18,086 nt of DNA from Holophagaceae bacterium. GTDB taxonomy: Bacteria; Acidobacteriota; Holophagae; Holophagales; Holophagaceae. Of the stretch, positions 1 through 8,276 are shown piece after piece. The position numbers and the translations under genes are program-made. Each line of letters begins with the position of its first letter. Position 1 is the first letter of the stretch. The notes beneath the pieces are model-generated. The model did no database searches. It saw only the letters and a program-made list of their open reading frames with translations, and was not told where the DNA came from. The DNA is taken from positions 1-18,086 of the forward strand of contig JANXQX010000225.1 in NCBI GenBank assembly GCA_025353305.1. Reading direction: 5' to 3'.

Positions 1-865
1 GTTGGGCGGCGAGCTTTTGGATCAGCCAAATATAAGGAAAGCCGTGGCCGAGCAGTTGGCTTTGCTGTGGAGCTTTTCCATCCAACTGGTGATCGTCCAT
101 GGGGGCGGTTCTTCATTGGACCAGCTCTGCGAAGCCATGGAGCTGCCGATCGCCAAAGTCGGTGGCCGCCGCATCACCAGCCCCGCGGTGCTCGATGCCG
201 CCAAGATGGCTTTCGCGGGGAAGGTTCATATGGACCTGCTTGCGGATCTCCGGGCCGCGGCCCTTCCGTGTGTGGGACTCAGCGGCGTGGACGCGGGCCT
301 CGTGACCGCCACCAAGCGGCCGCCCGTATCGGTCCTGGCCGACGGCGCAGTGGAACCGGCCACCGTGGACTTCGGGCTGGTGGGCGATATCCAGTCTGTG
401 AATCCTTCCGTCCTCACCCACCTTCTCCAGGGTGGTTTCGTACCGGTCATCGCGCCGCTCACGGGAGACGATGAGGGCGCGATCTTCAACACCAACGCCG
501 ACACGCTCGCGGCGGCCGTCGCGGTGGCACTGAAAGCGGAAAAGCTGTTCTTCCTGCTGAAGGTGCCGGGACTCCTGGCGGATGTAAAAAAGGCAACCTC
601 GCTGGTGCCGTTCGCAACAGTGGAGAAGCTCTCCCAGCTTGAGCGCAACGGTGCCATCTCTGCAGGCATGAAACCCAAGCTTGACGCCGCGAAAAAGGCG
701 CTGGCCGGGGGTGTGCCGAGCATCCACCTGGTGAGCGGGCTGGCCCCGGACGCACTGCTGATGGAAGTCTTCACCAATGAAGGCAGCGGCACCATGATCG
801 CGGAGGGGCACTCCGGCCACCCCATCGAGCATGCCTCGTATCAGCCCAGCGAGGTCAGCGCATGA
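1..865 (+). CDS. argB: Acetylglutamate kinase ArgB (5' partial)
   Basis: The product phosphorylates the gamma-carboxyl of N-acetyl-glutamate with ATP, the second step of arginine synthesis, in the cytoplasm. The gene runs off the left edge. Reading begins at base 2, inside the N-terminal K-x-GG-E-L nucleotide-binding motif, so only a few residues should be missing and the TTG at base 2 is not a start. Family motifs visible in the 287 remaining residues are VIVHGGG near residue 31, VGLSGVDAGL near 91, the NTNADT segment near 163 (usually N-[IV]-NADT), KVPGLL near 188, and the C-terminal SAGMKPK segment (usually GGM-x-PK). It overlaps the next gene by ATGA at 862-865, which suggests translational coupling. 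The family assignment is secure. In Bacteroidota homologous kinases can act on N-succinyl-glutamate, so the acyl group used here is not certain. Confidence 0.95.
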   Translation, partial: LGGELLDQPNIRKAVAEQLALLWSFSIQLVIVHGGGSSLDQLCEAMELPIAKVGGRRITSPAVLDAAKMAFAGKVHMDLLADLRAAALPCVGLSGVDAGLVTATKRPPVSVLADGAVEPATVDFGLVGDIQSVNPSVLTHLLQGGFVPVIAPLTGDDEGAIFNTNADTLAAAVAVALKAEKLFFLLKVPGLLADVKKATSLVPFATVEKLSQLERNGAISAGMKPKLDAAKKALAGGVPSIHLVSGLAPDALLMEVFTNEGSGTMIAEGHSGHPIEHASYQPSEVSA

Positions 866-1950
866 CCCCCGCTCAAATCCTTGAAAGCCTAGTATCAATC
901 CCGAGTCCTTCCAAACATGAAGGCGCCATCGCGGATTGCATCACATCCCTGCTTCAGGAGCATGGCATCGCGGTGCACCGCTCAGATAACAACCTGTGGT
1001 TCGAGGTGGGCAGCGGCGGCCCCCGCTTGCTGATGAATTCGCATCTCGACACGGTGCCCCCCTGTGCCGGTTGGGAAACGGACCCATACCACCCTGAGTG
1101 GCAGGATGACCGGTTCTACGGCCTGGGTTCCAACGACGCCAAGGGTTGTGTGGCAGCCATGCTTTGCGCGGCCCTGCAACTGGCGGAAGCGGAACATTCA
1201 GGTGGCACGGTCGTATTCGCGTTCTCCGCGGAAGAGGAAATCGGGGGCCAGGGCATTTCCACGATTCTCGGGAAGCTTGGCACCCTGGACGCGGCGGTCG
1301 TCGGTGAACCGACCAACCTGCAGGCCTGCGGCGCGCAGCGGGGAATGCTCATCCTCAGGTGCATCGCCCATGGGCGGAGCGCCCACGTCGCCCATTCCGG
1401 ACTCGCTGACAATGCCATCCACAAGGCGGCCCGGGACATTACGAAACTAGCCGCCATGAGCTTTCCAGGCCACCCGTTGCTGGGCGCCACCAAGGCGCAG
1501 GTGACCCAGTTGACCGGTGGAATCACACGGAACCAGGTGCCCGATTCCTGCGAATTCTTCGTGGACCTGCGCACCACCCCGAACCTGGACCATCAGGCCT
1601 TGGCAGAAGACCTGGCCTCCCGGCTCGAAAGCGAAGTCTTCGTCCATTCCGCCTGGTACCTGCCCAAAGCCACGGATGCGGATCAGGCCATCCTCAAGGC
1701 CGCTCTGAAAGCCAACGGCAACAAGGGTCCCGTGGGCTCCCATACAACCAGCGACTGGGCCTTCCTGGGGGATCTCCCCACCGTGAAGATCGGCCCTGGC
1801 GACACCCATCGGAGCCACCAGCCCAACGAATACATCACCCGTTCGGAACTGGACGCAGGTGTGGATTGTTATTTGAAACTCATCCAGGCGTACTTTGAGG
1901 AAGCGGCGAAATCACGGCAGGCCCCGGTGGAGACCTGCCATGCCCAGTGA
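862..1950 (+). CDS. argE: M20 family deacylase, ArgE-like (N-acyl-ornithine or N-acyl-citrulline deacylase)
   Basis: This 362-residue metallopeptidase of the M20/ArgE/DapE family removes the acyl group from an arginine intermediate. Predicted dizinc ligands are H61 and D63 in NSHLDT, D92 in GSNDAKG, the E124-E125 pair in AFSAEEE, E149 in VVGEP and H319 in RSHQPNEY. The dimerisation (lid) domain occupies roughly residues 160-275. The text around residues 43-95 (NNLW, NSHLDT, GLGSNDA) and 292-324 resembles the M20 enzymes of Bacteroidota arginine clusters more than Escherichia coli ArgE. In those clusters the substrate is thought to be N-acyl-citrulline. That resemblance is recalled, not computed. 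The start at 862 overlaps the argB stop and gives the usual family length. The gene overlaps argH by 11 bases. Substrate choice (ornithine or citrulline, acetyl or succinyl) cannot be settled from sequence. Confidence 0.88.
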   Translation: MTPAQILESLVSIPSPSKHEGAIADCITSLLQEHGIAVHRSDNNLWFEVGSGGPRLLMNSHLDTVPPCAGWETDPYHPEWQDDRFYGLGSNDAKGCVAAMLCAALQLAEAEHSGGTVVFAFSAEEEIGGQGISTILGKLGTLDAAVVGEPTNLQACGAQRGMLILRCIAHGRSAHVAHSGLADNAIHKAARDITKLAAMSFPGHPLLGATKAQVTQLTGGITRNQVPDSCEFFVDLRTTPNLDHQALAEDLASRLESEVFVHSAWYLPKATDADQAILKAALKANGNKGPVGSHTTSDWAFLGDLPTVKIGPGDTHRSHQPNEYITRSELDAGVDCYLKLIQAYFEEAAKSRQAPVETCHAQ

Positions 1951-3322
1951 AAAGCCTGGCTCCGCTCAGCTCTGGGCGAACGGTCTGCCGCTGGACGAAG
2001 TCATCCACCGCTTCACCGTGGGCGATGACCCAGTCCAGGATCTGTGCCTGGCGCCCTTCGATGCGATCGGATCTGCGGCACACGTGTGGATGTTGGCATC
2101 CGTTGGCCTCCTTGAACTTGCCGATGCCAAAGCCCTGATCGTCGAGCTGAAAACCATCCGGGACATGTCGAAGGTTGGAGCCTTCACCATTGCTCCCGAA
2201 CAGGAAGATTGCCACACAGCGATCGAGGCCCATCTGACCGAAAGACGCGGTGAAGCTGGGCGGCGCATCCATCTGGGGAGATCGCGGAACGATCAGGTGA
2301 TACTGGCCCTGCGGCTTTTCTATCGGAACGCGCTGCTGGATATCGGTGATGGAATCTCTGCATTGGCCCAGGCCTTCCTGGATTTCTCAGCCGCCAACCA
2401 GCACGTGCGGATGCCAGGTTACACGCATCTCCGGCGGGCCATGCCTTCGACCTTCGGCCTTTGGGGCGCTGCGTTTGCCGAAGCATTGCTGGAGGAACTG
2501 GAGGCCTTGAAGGCGCTTCAGGCGAGGTTGGACAAATGCCCGCTGGGTAGCGCTGCAGGTTTTGGCGTGCCGCTGCCTTTGGATCGTTCCTTCACCGCCG
2601 AATTGCTGGGGTTCAGCACCGTTCAGCGCAGCGTGGTGGATGTCCAGAATTCACGAGGCCGGCACGAGCTCGCCATCCTCCACTGGCTTACCTCCGTGGC
2701 TTTCGCGGTGGAAAAAGCCCTTTGGGACATATCCCTGTACACCATGGATGAGTTCGGATTCCTGTCCCTGCTGGATGCATTCACCACGGGGTCGAGCATC
2801 ATGCCGCAAAAGAGGAACCCCGACGTGGTGGAGCTGCTGCGGGGCAGGATGGGCGAACTGAGAGGACTGGCTCACCAGGTGGAACAGATCGCCGTCGGAT
2901 TGCCATCGAACTACCATCGGGATCTGCAGCTGTTGAAGAAGCCCATGTTCGCGGCGATGGCCAATGGCGCAGAAGCCTTCAGCATCCTCACGCAAGTGAT
3001 CCAGGGCCTATCCGTGAACGCCGAGAGGGCTGGAACGGCATGCTCCGACGAGCTTTATGCCGCGCAGCAGGCCTTCGATCTGGTGAGGCAGGGGCTTTCT
3101 TTCAGGGAAGCCTACAAGGCCGTGGGGCGGCAGATACAGGCTGGTGAATTCAGGCCTGATCGCGATGCGCTGGCCGCCACCCATGTAGGTTCGTCCGCCG
3201 AGCTAGGCCTTGATCAAACCCAAGCCGAATTGGATGGCCAGAGTGCGTGGATCCAGGAAAAGCGTAGTTTTTGGGCTGCGAAGGAAGCGGCTCTATTTGC
3301 CTTCGGAGACACGCATGGCTAA
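1940..3322 (+). CDS. argH: Argininosuccinate lyase ArgH
   Basis: Splits argininosuccinate into arginine and fumarate, the last step of the pathway. It belongs to the fumarase/aspartase superfamily and acts as a homotetramer. I chose the ATG at 1940, overlapping the argE stop by 11 bases, which gives 460 residues, the normal family length. The frame is open 45 bases further upstream, but that would add an unsupported extension. Motifs: GRSRNDQV at about 113-120, the catalytic-histidine segment MPGYTHLRRAMPS at about 158-170 (H163), and the superfamily signature GSSIMPQKRNPD at 284-295, which carries the catalytic loop serine. The AMPSTFGLW wording after the histidine resembles Bacteroidota ArgH, in line with its operon partners. 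It overlaps argG by 8 bases. The assignment is secure. Confidence 0.95.
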   Translation: MPSEKPGSAQLWANGLPLDEVIHRFTVGDDPVQDLCLAPFDAIGSAAHVWMLASVGLLELADAKALIVELKTIRDMSKVGAFTIAPEQEDCHTAIEAHLTERRGEAGRRIHLGRSRNDQVILALRLFYRNALLDIGDGISALAQAFLDFSAANQHVRMPGYTHLRRAMPSTFGLWGAAFAEALLEELEALKALQARLDKCPLGSAAGFGVPLPLDRSFTAELLGFSTVQRSVVDVQNSRGRHELAILHWLTSVAFAVEKALWDISLYTMDEFGFLSLLDAFTTGSSIMPQKRNPDVVELLRGRMGELRGLAHQVEQIAVGLPSNYHRDLQLLKKPMFAAMANGAEAFSILTQVIQGLSVNAERAGTACSDELYAAQQAFDLVRQGLSFREAYKAVGRQIQAGEFRPDRDALAATHVGSSAELGLDQTQAELDGQSAWIQEKRSFWAAKEAALFAFGDTHG

Positions 3323-4508
3323 GCAGGTTCTATTGGCATTTTCGGGTGGCCTCGACACTTCCTTTTGTGTCGTCCAGCTGCAGGAGCAGGGGTGGTCCGT
3401 GAACACCGTGACAGTGGATACGGGAGGTTTTTCCGCCGAAGAATCGGCCCGCATCGAGGCGGCCAGCGCAGCGCTGGGCGCGGTGTCGCACCGGACGGTG
3501 GATGCCCGGAATACACTCTTCGACGGCTTCCTGCGCTACCTGATCTACGGCAATGTGCTGCGGGGCCAGGCCTATCCTTTGTCGGTGTCGGCGGAGCGGG
3601 TCTGCCAGGCCCAGGCCGTGGTGGCCGTGGCCAAAGAATTGGGCGTCGATGCGCTCGCCCATGGTTCCACCGGCGCCGGCAACGATCAGGTGCGCTTCGA
3701 TGTGGCCTTCCGCAGCCTCGCGCCCGGACTATCCATTCTCACCCCCATCCGTGAGCTGGCGCTGTCCCGGGCGGATGAAGTCGCCTTCCTCGCGTCCAAG
3801 GGATTCGAAATGCCCGCCAAGACAGCGGTCTATTCAATCAACGAAGGCATGTGGGGCACCAGCATCGGCGGCGCGGAGACACTAAATCCTTGGTCAACCC
3901 TGCCGGAGGAAGCCTACCCGGGGGGCGCGGTTTCTCCTGAGCTATCGCCCTTCGAACTTACGATCTCCTATCAGCAGGGCGTGCCGGTGGCTCTGAATGA
4001 TGCGGCCATGAAACCCGTGGCCCTCATCAAGGCCCTGAATCAAGTGGGCAAGACCTATGGCATCGGCCGGGGCGTGCATCTCGGCGATACCATCCTCGGC
4101 ATCAAGGGCCGGGTGGGTTTCGAGGCCCCAGCGGCCCATCTGCTGATCGGCGCCCATCGGGAATTGGAGAAGCTGGTGCTTTCGGGCCAGCAGCTCTTTT
4201 GGAAGGAATCCATCGGCAACCTCTATGGCGCGCTGTTGCATGAAGGCAAGTTCTTCGATCCCCTGGTGCGGGATCTGGAGGCTTTCCTGCATTCCAGCCA
4301 ATCAAAAGTGAGCGGGGACGTCCGGTTGACCCTGCACCCACGCTGCTTTTCAGTGGATGGCGTCCGATCGCCAAATGGACTGATGAATTCGAAGATCGCC
4401 AGCTATGGAGAGGCCAACCATCTCTGGAGCGGGGCCGAGGCAGCCGGTTTCGCGAAGCTCTACGGAGTTCCCCAGATGCTCGCATTGAGCGTTGGAGGTG
4501 CCCCATGA
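3315..4508 (+). CDS. argG: Argininosuccinate synthase ArgG
   Basis: Joins citrulline and aspartate using ATP to make argininosuccinate. I place the start at the ATG at 3315, overlapping the argH stop by 8 bases. The product is then 397 residues and begins with MAKQVLLAFSGGLDTS, the family's N-terminal PP-loop motif SGGLDTS. The frame is open back to 3210, but that stretch is argH coding sequence in another phase. Further motifs are VDTGGF near residue 36, YPLSVSAER near 88, and GSTGAGNDQVRFD near 117. The segment YSINEGMWGTSIGG near 175 replaces the form seen in most proteobacterial ArgG and resembles the Bacteroidota branch. The stop overlaps the next gene by ATGA. The function is secure. 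The branch assignment is by recognition only. Confidence 0.95.
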   Translation: MAKQVLLAFSGGLDTSFCVVQLQEQGWSVNTVTVDTGGFSAEESARIEAASAALGAVSHRTVDARNTLFDGFLRYLIYGNVLRGQAYPLSVSAERVCQAQAVVAVAKELGVDALAHGSTGAGNDQVRFDVAFRSLAPGLSILTPIRELALSRADEVAFLASKGFEMPAKTAVYSINEGMWGTSIGGAETLNPWSTLPEEAYPGGAVSPELSPFELTISYQQGVPVALNDAAMKPVALIKALNQVGKTYGIGRGVHLGDTILGIKGRVGFEAPAAHLLIGAHRELEKLVLSGQQLFWKESIGNLYGALLHEGKFFDPLVRDLEAFLHSSQSKVSGDVRLTLHPRCFSVDGVRSPNGLMNSKIASYGEANHLWSGAEAAGFAKLYGVPQMLALSVGGAP

Positions 4509-5560
4509 GGATCCATCTCGACAAGGTCGCGTCCGTGACGCGGAACCTCCGGCTGGACCGGATGGTGACGCTGACCGAAGCCATCCATGCCGAATCCGGA
4601 ACGGTCCTGGCCGGGCGGATCCTGGGCGACAAGAGCGTCTACAACCAACTGGAAGATGTCTTCGGCCGCATGAGCATGCTACAGAAAGGCGATCTCATTG
4701 TTGGCGCGCTGGGCCATCGCAATGCGCTGCACGGTTACGAGGGCGTGCTTCCTTCAGCCGTGAAGCCCGGGGACCGGCTCAATGTCCTCAACCTGGGTGG
4801 CGTGCTCGGCCACTGCGTCTCCCACAATCCGGATGTGGGGCCTCCCTTTGAGATCGAAGTGCTGGGACAGGTCCTGGTCTACCCGGAATTCCAGAAGCGC
4901 CAGGGGCACCCGGCCAAGATCCAGCAGGGCGCCCTGAAAAGCGGCGGCCCGCTCCCGGCCTGTCCCGTGATCTACGTGGCGGGCACTTGTATGAATTCCG
5001 GCAAGACCGCCGCGGCCTGTGCCCTGGTGCGCCGGTTCCGGGCCGCCGGAATGCGCGTGGGAGGGCTCAAGCTCACCGGGATCAGCCTGATGAAGGACAT
5101 CCTGGGAATGCGCGATTATGGCGCCGAGGTGGCGCTGGATTTCACGGATGCCGGCGTCGTGGCCACCAACGCGGACAATGCGGCGGCGGCGGCCAAGGTA
5201 TTGTTCTCGGAAGCGGCCTCCCGGGGCGTGGATGTCATCGTGGCGGAAACCGGGGACGGCATCATGGGGGAATACGGCGTTCAGGCCATCCTTGCGGACC
5301 CGGAACTGCGGGGGCTCGGCGCGGCCTTCGTGCTTTGCGCCAATGATCCGGTGGGCGTGGCCGGAGGAGTGAAGTTCCTGAAAGAGAGTTTCGGTATCTC
5401 GGTGGATCTCATCGCCGGACCCGCCACCGACAATCAGGTGGGGGTGCGTTTCGTGGAGCAGCAGTTGGGGTTGCCGGCCAGGAATGCCCGCAACGATGCC
5501 CAAGGCCTGGGCGATTTCATCCTGAACCTCATCGAGGGCCGGAAAGCGGGGCAGGCGTGA
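4505..5560 (+). CDS. BioD-like P-loop NTPase of unknown function inside the arginine operon
   Basis: This 351-residue protein has two parts. Residues 1-150 form a probably beta-rich domain with no motif I recognise (GDLIVGALGHRNALHGYEG at 62-80, VKPGDRLNVLNLGG at 86-99). Residues 153-351 form a P-loop domain. Its nucleotide loop GTCMNSGKT (160-168) has the one-residue-longer layout of dethiobiotin synthetase (GT-x-T-x-x-GKT) and of the CobB/CobQ and DUF1611 families. GGLKLTG (186-192) and VIVAETGDGIMG (244-255) sit where BioD has its second and third active-site strands. It overlaps argG by ATGA (4505-4508) and argC by GTGA (5557-5560), so it is embedded in the operon. I know of no arginine enzyme with this architecture. 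It may be an ATP-dependent ligase or carboxylase, or a regulator. DUF1611-type NTPase is the nearest label I can offer, and the function is unknown. Confidence 0.8.
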   Translation: MRIHLDKVASVTRNLRLDRMVTLTEAIHAESGTVLAGRILGDKSVYNQLEDVFGRMSMLQKGDLIVGALGHRNALHGYEGVLPSAVKPGDRLNVLNLGGVLGHCVSHNPDVGPPFEIEVLGQVLVYPEFQKRQGHPAKIQQGALKSGGPLPACPVIYVAGTCMNSGKTAAACALVRRFRAAGMRVGGLKLTGISLMKDILGMRDYGAEVALDFTDAGVVATNADNAAAAAKVLFSEAASRGVDVIVAETGDGIMGEYGVQAILADPELRGLGAAFVLCANDPVGVAGGVKFLKESFGISVDLIAGPATDNQVGVRFVEQQLGLPARNARNDAQGLGDFILNLIEGRKAGQA

Positions 5561-6606
5561 AGGCCCACGCGGTCATCCTGGGGGCCGCGGGTTACGGTGG
5601 CGGTGAATTGTTGCGGCTGCTCACCGGCCATCCGGATGTAGTTTCCATACAGGCGGTTTCGAGGTCCCACGCGGGCCAGCCGGTCTGGAAAGCCCACCCA
5701 AACCTCAGGGGATTCGTGGATGACGCATATCATGCAGATGGGGACTGGTCGGCTATTTCGAAAGATGGAGCCATCGCCGTTTTTTCAGCGCAACCGCATT
5801 TTGAGCTGGCGAAGCAGCTGGCTGGATTGGAGTCCGAGTGGATAACCGCGGGCATCCTGGACCGCGTCACGCTGATTGATCTAAGCGGTGATTTCCGCCT
5901 GTCTGACGCCGGGTTGTTCGAAGCGGCCTACGGCAAGTCCCATCCCTGCGCCAATAGGCTTGGCAGCTTTATCTATGGCCTACCCGAGTGGAAGGCTTCA
6001 GAGCTGCGCGGAGCCACCCGCATCGCCAATCCTGGTTGCTTCGCGACCGCCGTGCAGCTAGCACTGCTGCCCCTTCACGGCCTCGATCTTGGGTTCGTGG
6101 CCGTGAGCGGAGTGACCGGCTCCAGCGGTTCCGGCGCGCTGCCTGCGGAGACCACGCACCATCCCACGCGAGCCCATGATTTTCGCGCCTACAAACCGCT
6201 GGAGCATCAGCATCAGGCTGAGATGGAGGGGCTTTTGCGAGACCTGGACATCACGGCCCAGCTCTCCTTCGTCCCCCATTCCGCGCCCATGGTACGGGGC
6301 ATATTCGCGACCGCGCAGTTCCGCCTGCCCGAAGGCATGGATGAAAGCGCATTGCGGCACCGCTTCAAGGCCGCCTTCCAGGACGCACCCTTCGTCCGGC
6401 AGGTTGAAGGGTCCCCCCGCATCGCTGCCGTCGTCGGTACCAACCTTTGCGAGATCGGCATCGCAGTGAAAGGCCAAAGCGCCGTCATCCTCGTCGCTTT
6501 GGACAACCTGATCAAAGGCATGGCTGGACAGGCCGTCCAGAATATGAATCTGTCCCTGGGCCTACTCGAAAAGGCAGGGCTCTGGAACCCAGGGTTGTTT
6601 CCCTAG
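5557..6606 (+). CDS. argC: N-acyl-gamma-glutamyl-phosphate reductase ArgC
   Basis: The NADPH-dependent enzyme reduces the acyl-phosphate made by ArgB to the semialdehyde. It starts at GTG 5557, four bases into the preceding stop, and has 349 residues. The N-terminal Rossmann motif GAAGYGGGELLRLL spans 9-22. The catalytic cysteine is C161 in IANPGCFATA, and the active-site histidine is probably H219 in LEHQHQAE. SGVTGSSGSG (184-193) and the C-terminal KGMAGQAVQNMN (320-331) are also family hallmarks. It is the last gene of the + strand arginine operon. Its TAG stop lies in a CTAG shared with the convergent bactofilin gene, so there is no spacer for a terminator. The acyl group (acetyl or succinyl) follows from ArgB and is not resolved. 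The family assignment is secure. Confidence 0.95.
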   Translation: MKAHAVILGAAGYGGGELLRLLTGHPDVVSIQAVSRSHAGQPVWKAHPNLRGFVDDAYHADGDWSAISKDGAIAVFSAQPHFELAKQLAGLESEWITAGILDRVTLIDLSGDFRLSDAGLFEAAYGKSHPCANRLGSFIYGLPEWKASELRGATRIANPGCFATAVQLALLPLHGLDLGFVAVSGVTGSSGSGALPAETTHHPTRAHDFRAYKPLEHQHQAEMEGLLRDLDITAQLSFVPHSAPMVRGIFATAQFRLPEGMDESALRHRFKAAFQDAPFVRQVEGSPRIAAVVGTNLCEIGIAVKGQSAVILVALDNLIKGMAGQAVQNMNLSLGLLEKAGLWNPGLFP

Positions 6607-7178
6607 GGTCGCTCGTTCCCTTTGCCATTGGCTCCTGCACCGACCAGCACGCGACTGGCCTCTTCGCTTTTATGCTCGGAAGTGCTGGGGGCTGGAATGG
6701 TCACATGAACAGGACTGTGAACGAGGGCCCCGTTTTTCTTGGTGTCAGCTTTTAATTTTTCCACTTTTGTTTCCGGCTTGGCCTCGGCTTTTTCATCCGG
6801 CTTGTGAGCCAGATTTTCGGGCTTGTTCATGCCGCGGCGGGTGCAGGTGCCTTGCAGGGTTCCACCCTCGTCCACCACCAGGCTGCCGACTTCCACATCG
6901 CCTTCGACACAGCCCGTGCCATGGATCTCCAGGCACTCGAGGATCTTGAATACCCCCTTGGCCCGGCCCGTGGCGATCATGTGCTTGGCATGGATGGTGC
7001 CGTTCACAAGACCGGTGGGTGCGATGGTGACTTCACCTTCGCTGTGGATCGAACCCTCCACAGTTCCCTCGATCCGCAAGGAGTGTTCCCCGGTGTGGAT
7101 CTCACCCTTCCATAGCGTGCCTTTGCCGAGAAGGCTATGAACGACGGGGGAGTGTTCTTTGCTTTTCTGGGTGAACAT
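6603..7178 (-). CDS. Bactofilin (polymer-forming cytoskeletal protein)
   Basis: Bactofilins polymerise without nucleotide into filaments that scaffold cell-wall enzymes. The start is the ATG at 7178, preceded at good spacing by GGAGG (complement of 7184-7188), giving 191 residues. The frame is open much further upstream, but that part overlaps the M23 gene. Residues about 17-112 form the right-handed beta-helix, with short repeats such as LRIEGTVEGSIHSEG and LEIHGTGCVEGDVEVG about every 17-20 residues. Residues 113-191 form a Lys/Glu/Ala-rich, probably disordered tail. The M23 peptidase lies 46 bases upstream on the same strand, and this pairing is widespread: the bactofilin localises the hydrolase. 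The gene stop overlaps the argC stop in opposite orientation. The family assignment is confident. The specific role in shape is inferred. Confidence 0.92.
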   Translation of the reverse strand: MFTQKSKEHSPVVHSLLGKGTLWKGEIHTGEHSLRIEGTVEGSIHSEGEVTIAPTGLVNGTIHAKHMIATGRAKGVFKILECLEIHGTGCVEGDVEVGSLVVDEGGTLQGTCTRRGMNKPENLAHKPDEKAEAKPETKVEKLKADTKKNGALVHSPVHVTIPAPSTSEHKSEEASRVLVGAGANGKGNERP

Positions 7179-7224
7179 GGGAGCCTCCGGTGCATGTGTC
7201 TGGGTTGGTCGGCAATTGAAACGC

Positions 7225-8232
7225 TCAGGGCTGACCACCCAGTGTAGACAACCATTCTCGTTGCAGTCGCAAATAGTGGGTGGGGTTGACAGGTTTACCA
7301 CGAAGACGGACTTCGTAGTGCAGATGAACCCCTGTGGCATGACCGCTTTGGCCCATCTTTCCAAGGATATCGCCCCTGTGCACCGTTTGTCCCGCCTGGA
7401 CATCCCAGCGGGCCATGTGGCCGTAGACGGTCTCAAGATCCTCGTTATGTTTCAGGACCACCGCGTAGCCGTAGCGGTCCATCCAACCAGCACTTTCCAC
7501 TACGCCGTCGGCTGTCGCCTGAATGGGTGTGCCCTCGGCATTGGTGATATCGAGCCCCGAGTGAAAACCAAAACCACCTTCGGCTTCGTCCCGGCGGGTG
7601 AAAGGATTCAGGCGCACCCCGAATCCGGAACTCAAGTAACCGGCCGTGGGCGGGATGGAGGGCGTATGGATCCACGCTTCTATGATGGGGGCCATCTGGG
7701 CCTTGATGGCAAGCGCCGCGCGCTCGCTTTTTTCCAAATCCCTTTTAAGTTTGCTGACACGAAGGGCCGTCTTGTCCTTGGCCTCAGCACTGGACTGGGA
7801 GCTGGATTTCTCCGATCGCCCGGGCATCGGGGGAAGCCGGGGGCTGGGGGCTTTGGGATCCAGCAGGTGAAGCAATTCTTCATGCTGTTTGCGCAGGGCG
7901 TTGATCTCCCCTTCCAGGCCCGTGGCCTGGTCGAGCGTGCTTCGCAACCGGTTCTGTTGCTCCTGGGTTTCCTTCTGAAGCCGGTCGAAACTCATGATTT
8001 TCTTGGTCGCCCAAAAGCCGTAGCCGGAGCCGATCACTGCGATGGCCCAGATCGCTGCCACGCCTCCCGCCAGCCAGGACAGGATTTTTTTCGAGACAGA
8101 CCAGCGGAAAGTATTGTGGCTGAAAACCAGCATCAGCGTAATGAAGCGGCTGGAGTCCGGTCTGCTGAGCCGAAGGGCCCTGCGACCATCCTGCACCACT
8201 GATCTTCCGGGCCTTAGAACTGGGTTGGGCAT
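7225..8232 (-). CDS. Membrane-anchored M23 family metallopeptidase (peptidoglycan hydrolase)
   Basis: This probable LytM-type endopeptidase cuts peptidoglycan cross-links in the periplasm. The 335-residue protein has a short cytoplasmic N terminus, one transmembrane helix at about 52-75, a charged coiled-coil region at about 78-125, a Pro/Ser linker at 126-150, a second helical stretch at 152-183, and the M23 domain at about 198-318. Predicted zinc ligands are H224 and D228 in FHSGLD and H305 in HLHYE. H272 (YGHM) and H303 are the probable catalytic histidines, so the domain looks active. The N-terminal wording RFITLMLVFSHN resembles a conserved start of this subgroup, which supports the upstream ATG at 8232. 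Only a weak AAGG precedes it. The bactofilin gene follows 46 bases downstream. The two are probably cotranscribed. Confidence 0.92.
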   Translation of the reverse strand: MPNPVLRPGRSVVQDGRRALRLSRPDSSRFITLMLVFSHNTFRWSVSKKILSWLAGGVAAIWAIAVIGSGYGFWATKKIMSFDRLQKETQEQQNRLRSTLDQATGLEGEINALRKQHEELLHLLDPKAPSPRLPPMPGRSEKSSSQSSAEAKDKTALRVSKLKRDLEKSERAALAIKAQMAPIIEAWIHTPSIPPTAGYLSSGFGVRLNPFTRRDEAEGGFGFHSGLDITNAEGTPIQATADGVVESAGWMDRYGYAVVLKHNEDLETVYGHMARWDVQAGQTVHRGDILGKMGQSGHATGVHLHYEVRLRGKPVNPTHYLRLQREWLSTLGGQP

Positions 8233-8276
8233 AGCCTGTCTACCTTAGGGCGGAACAGGCGGGTTGTCGAGGAATA

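Noticed and set aside
113..898. A 261-codon - strand frame opposite argB
   Set aside because: Composition is that of a reverse-strand shadow, with many His and Arg runs, and argB is certain on the other strand.
7159..8202. A 347-codon open frame on the + strand opposite the M23 gene
   Set aside because: It is antisense to a protein with intact M23 motifs and shows no recognisable domain. High GC content commonly leaves such frames open.
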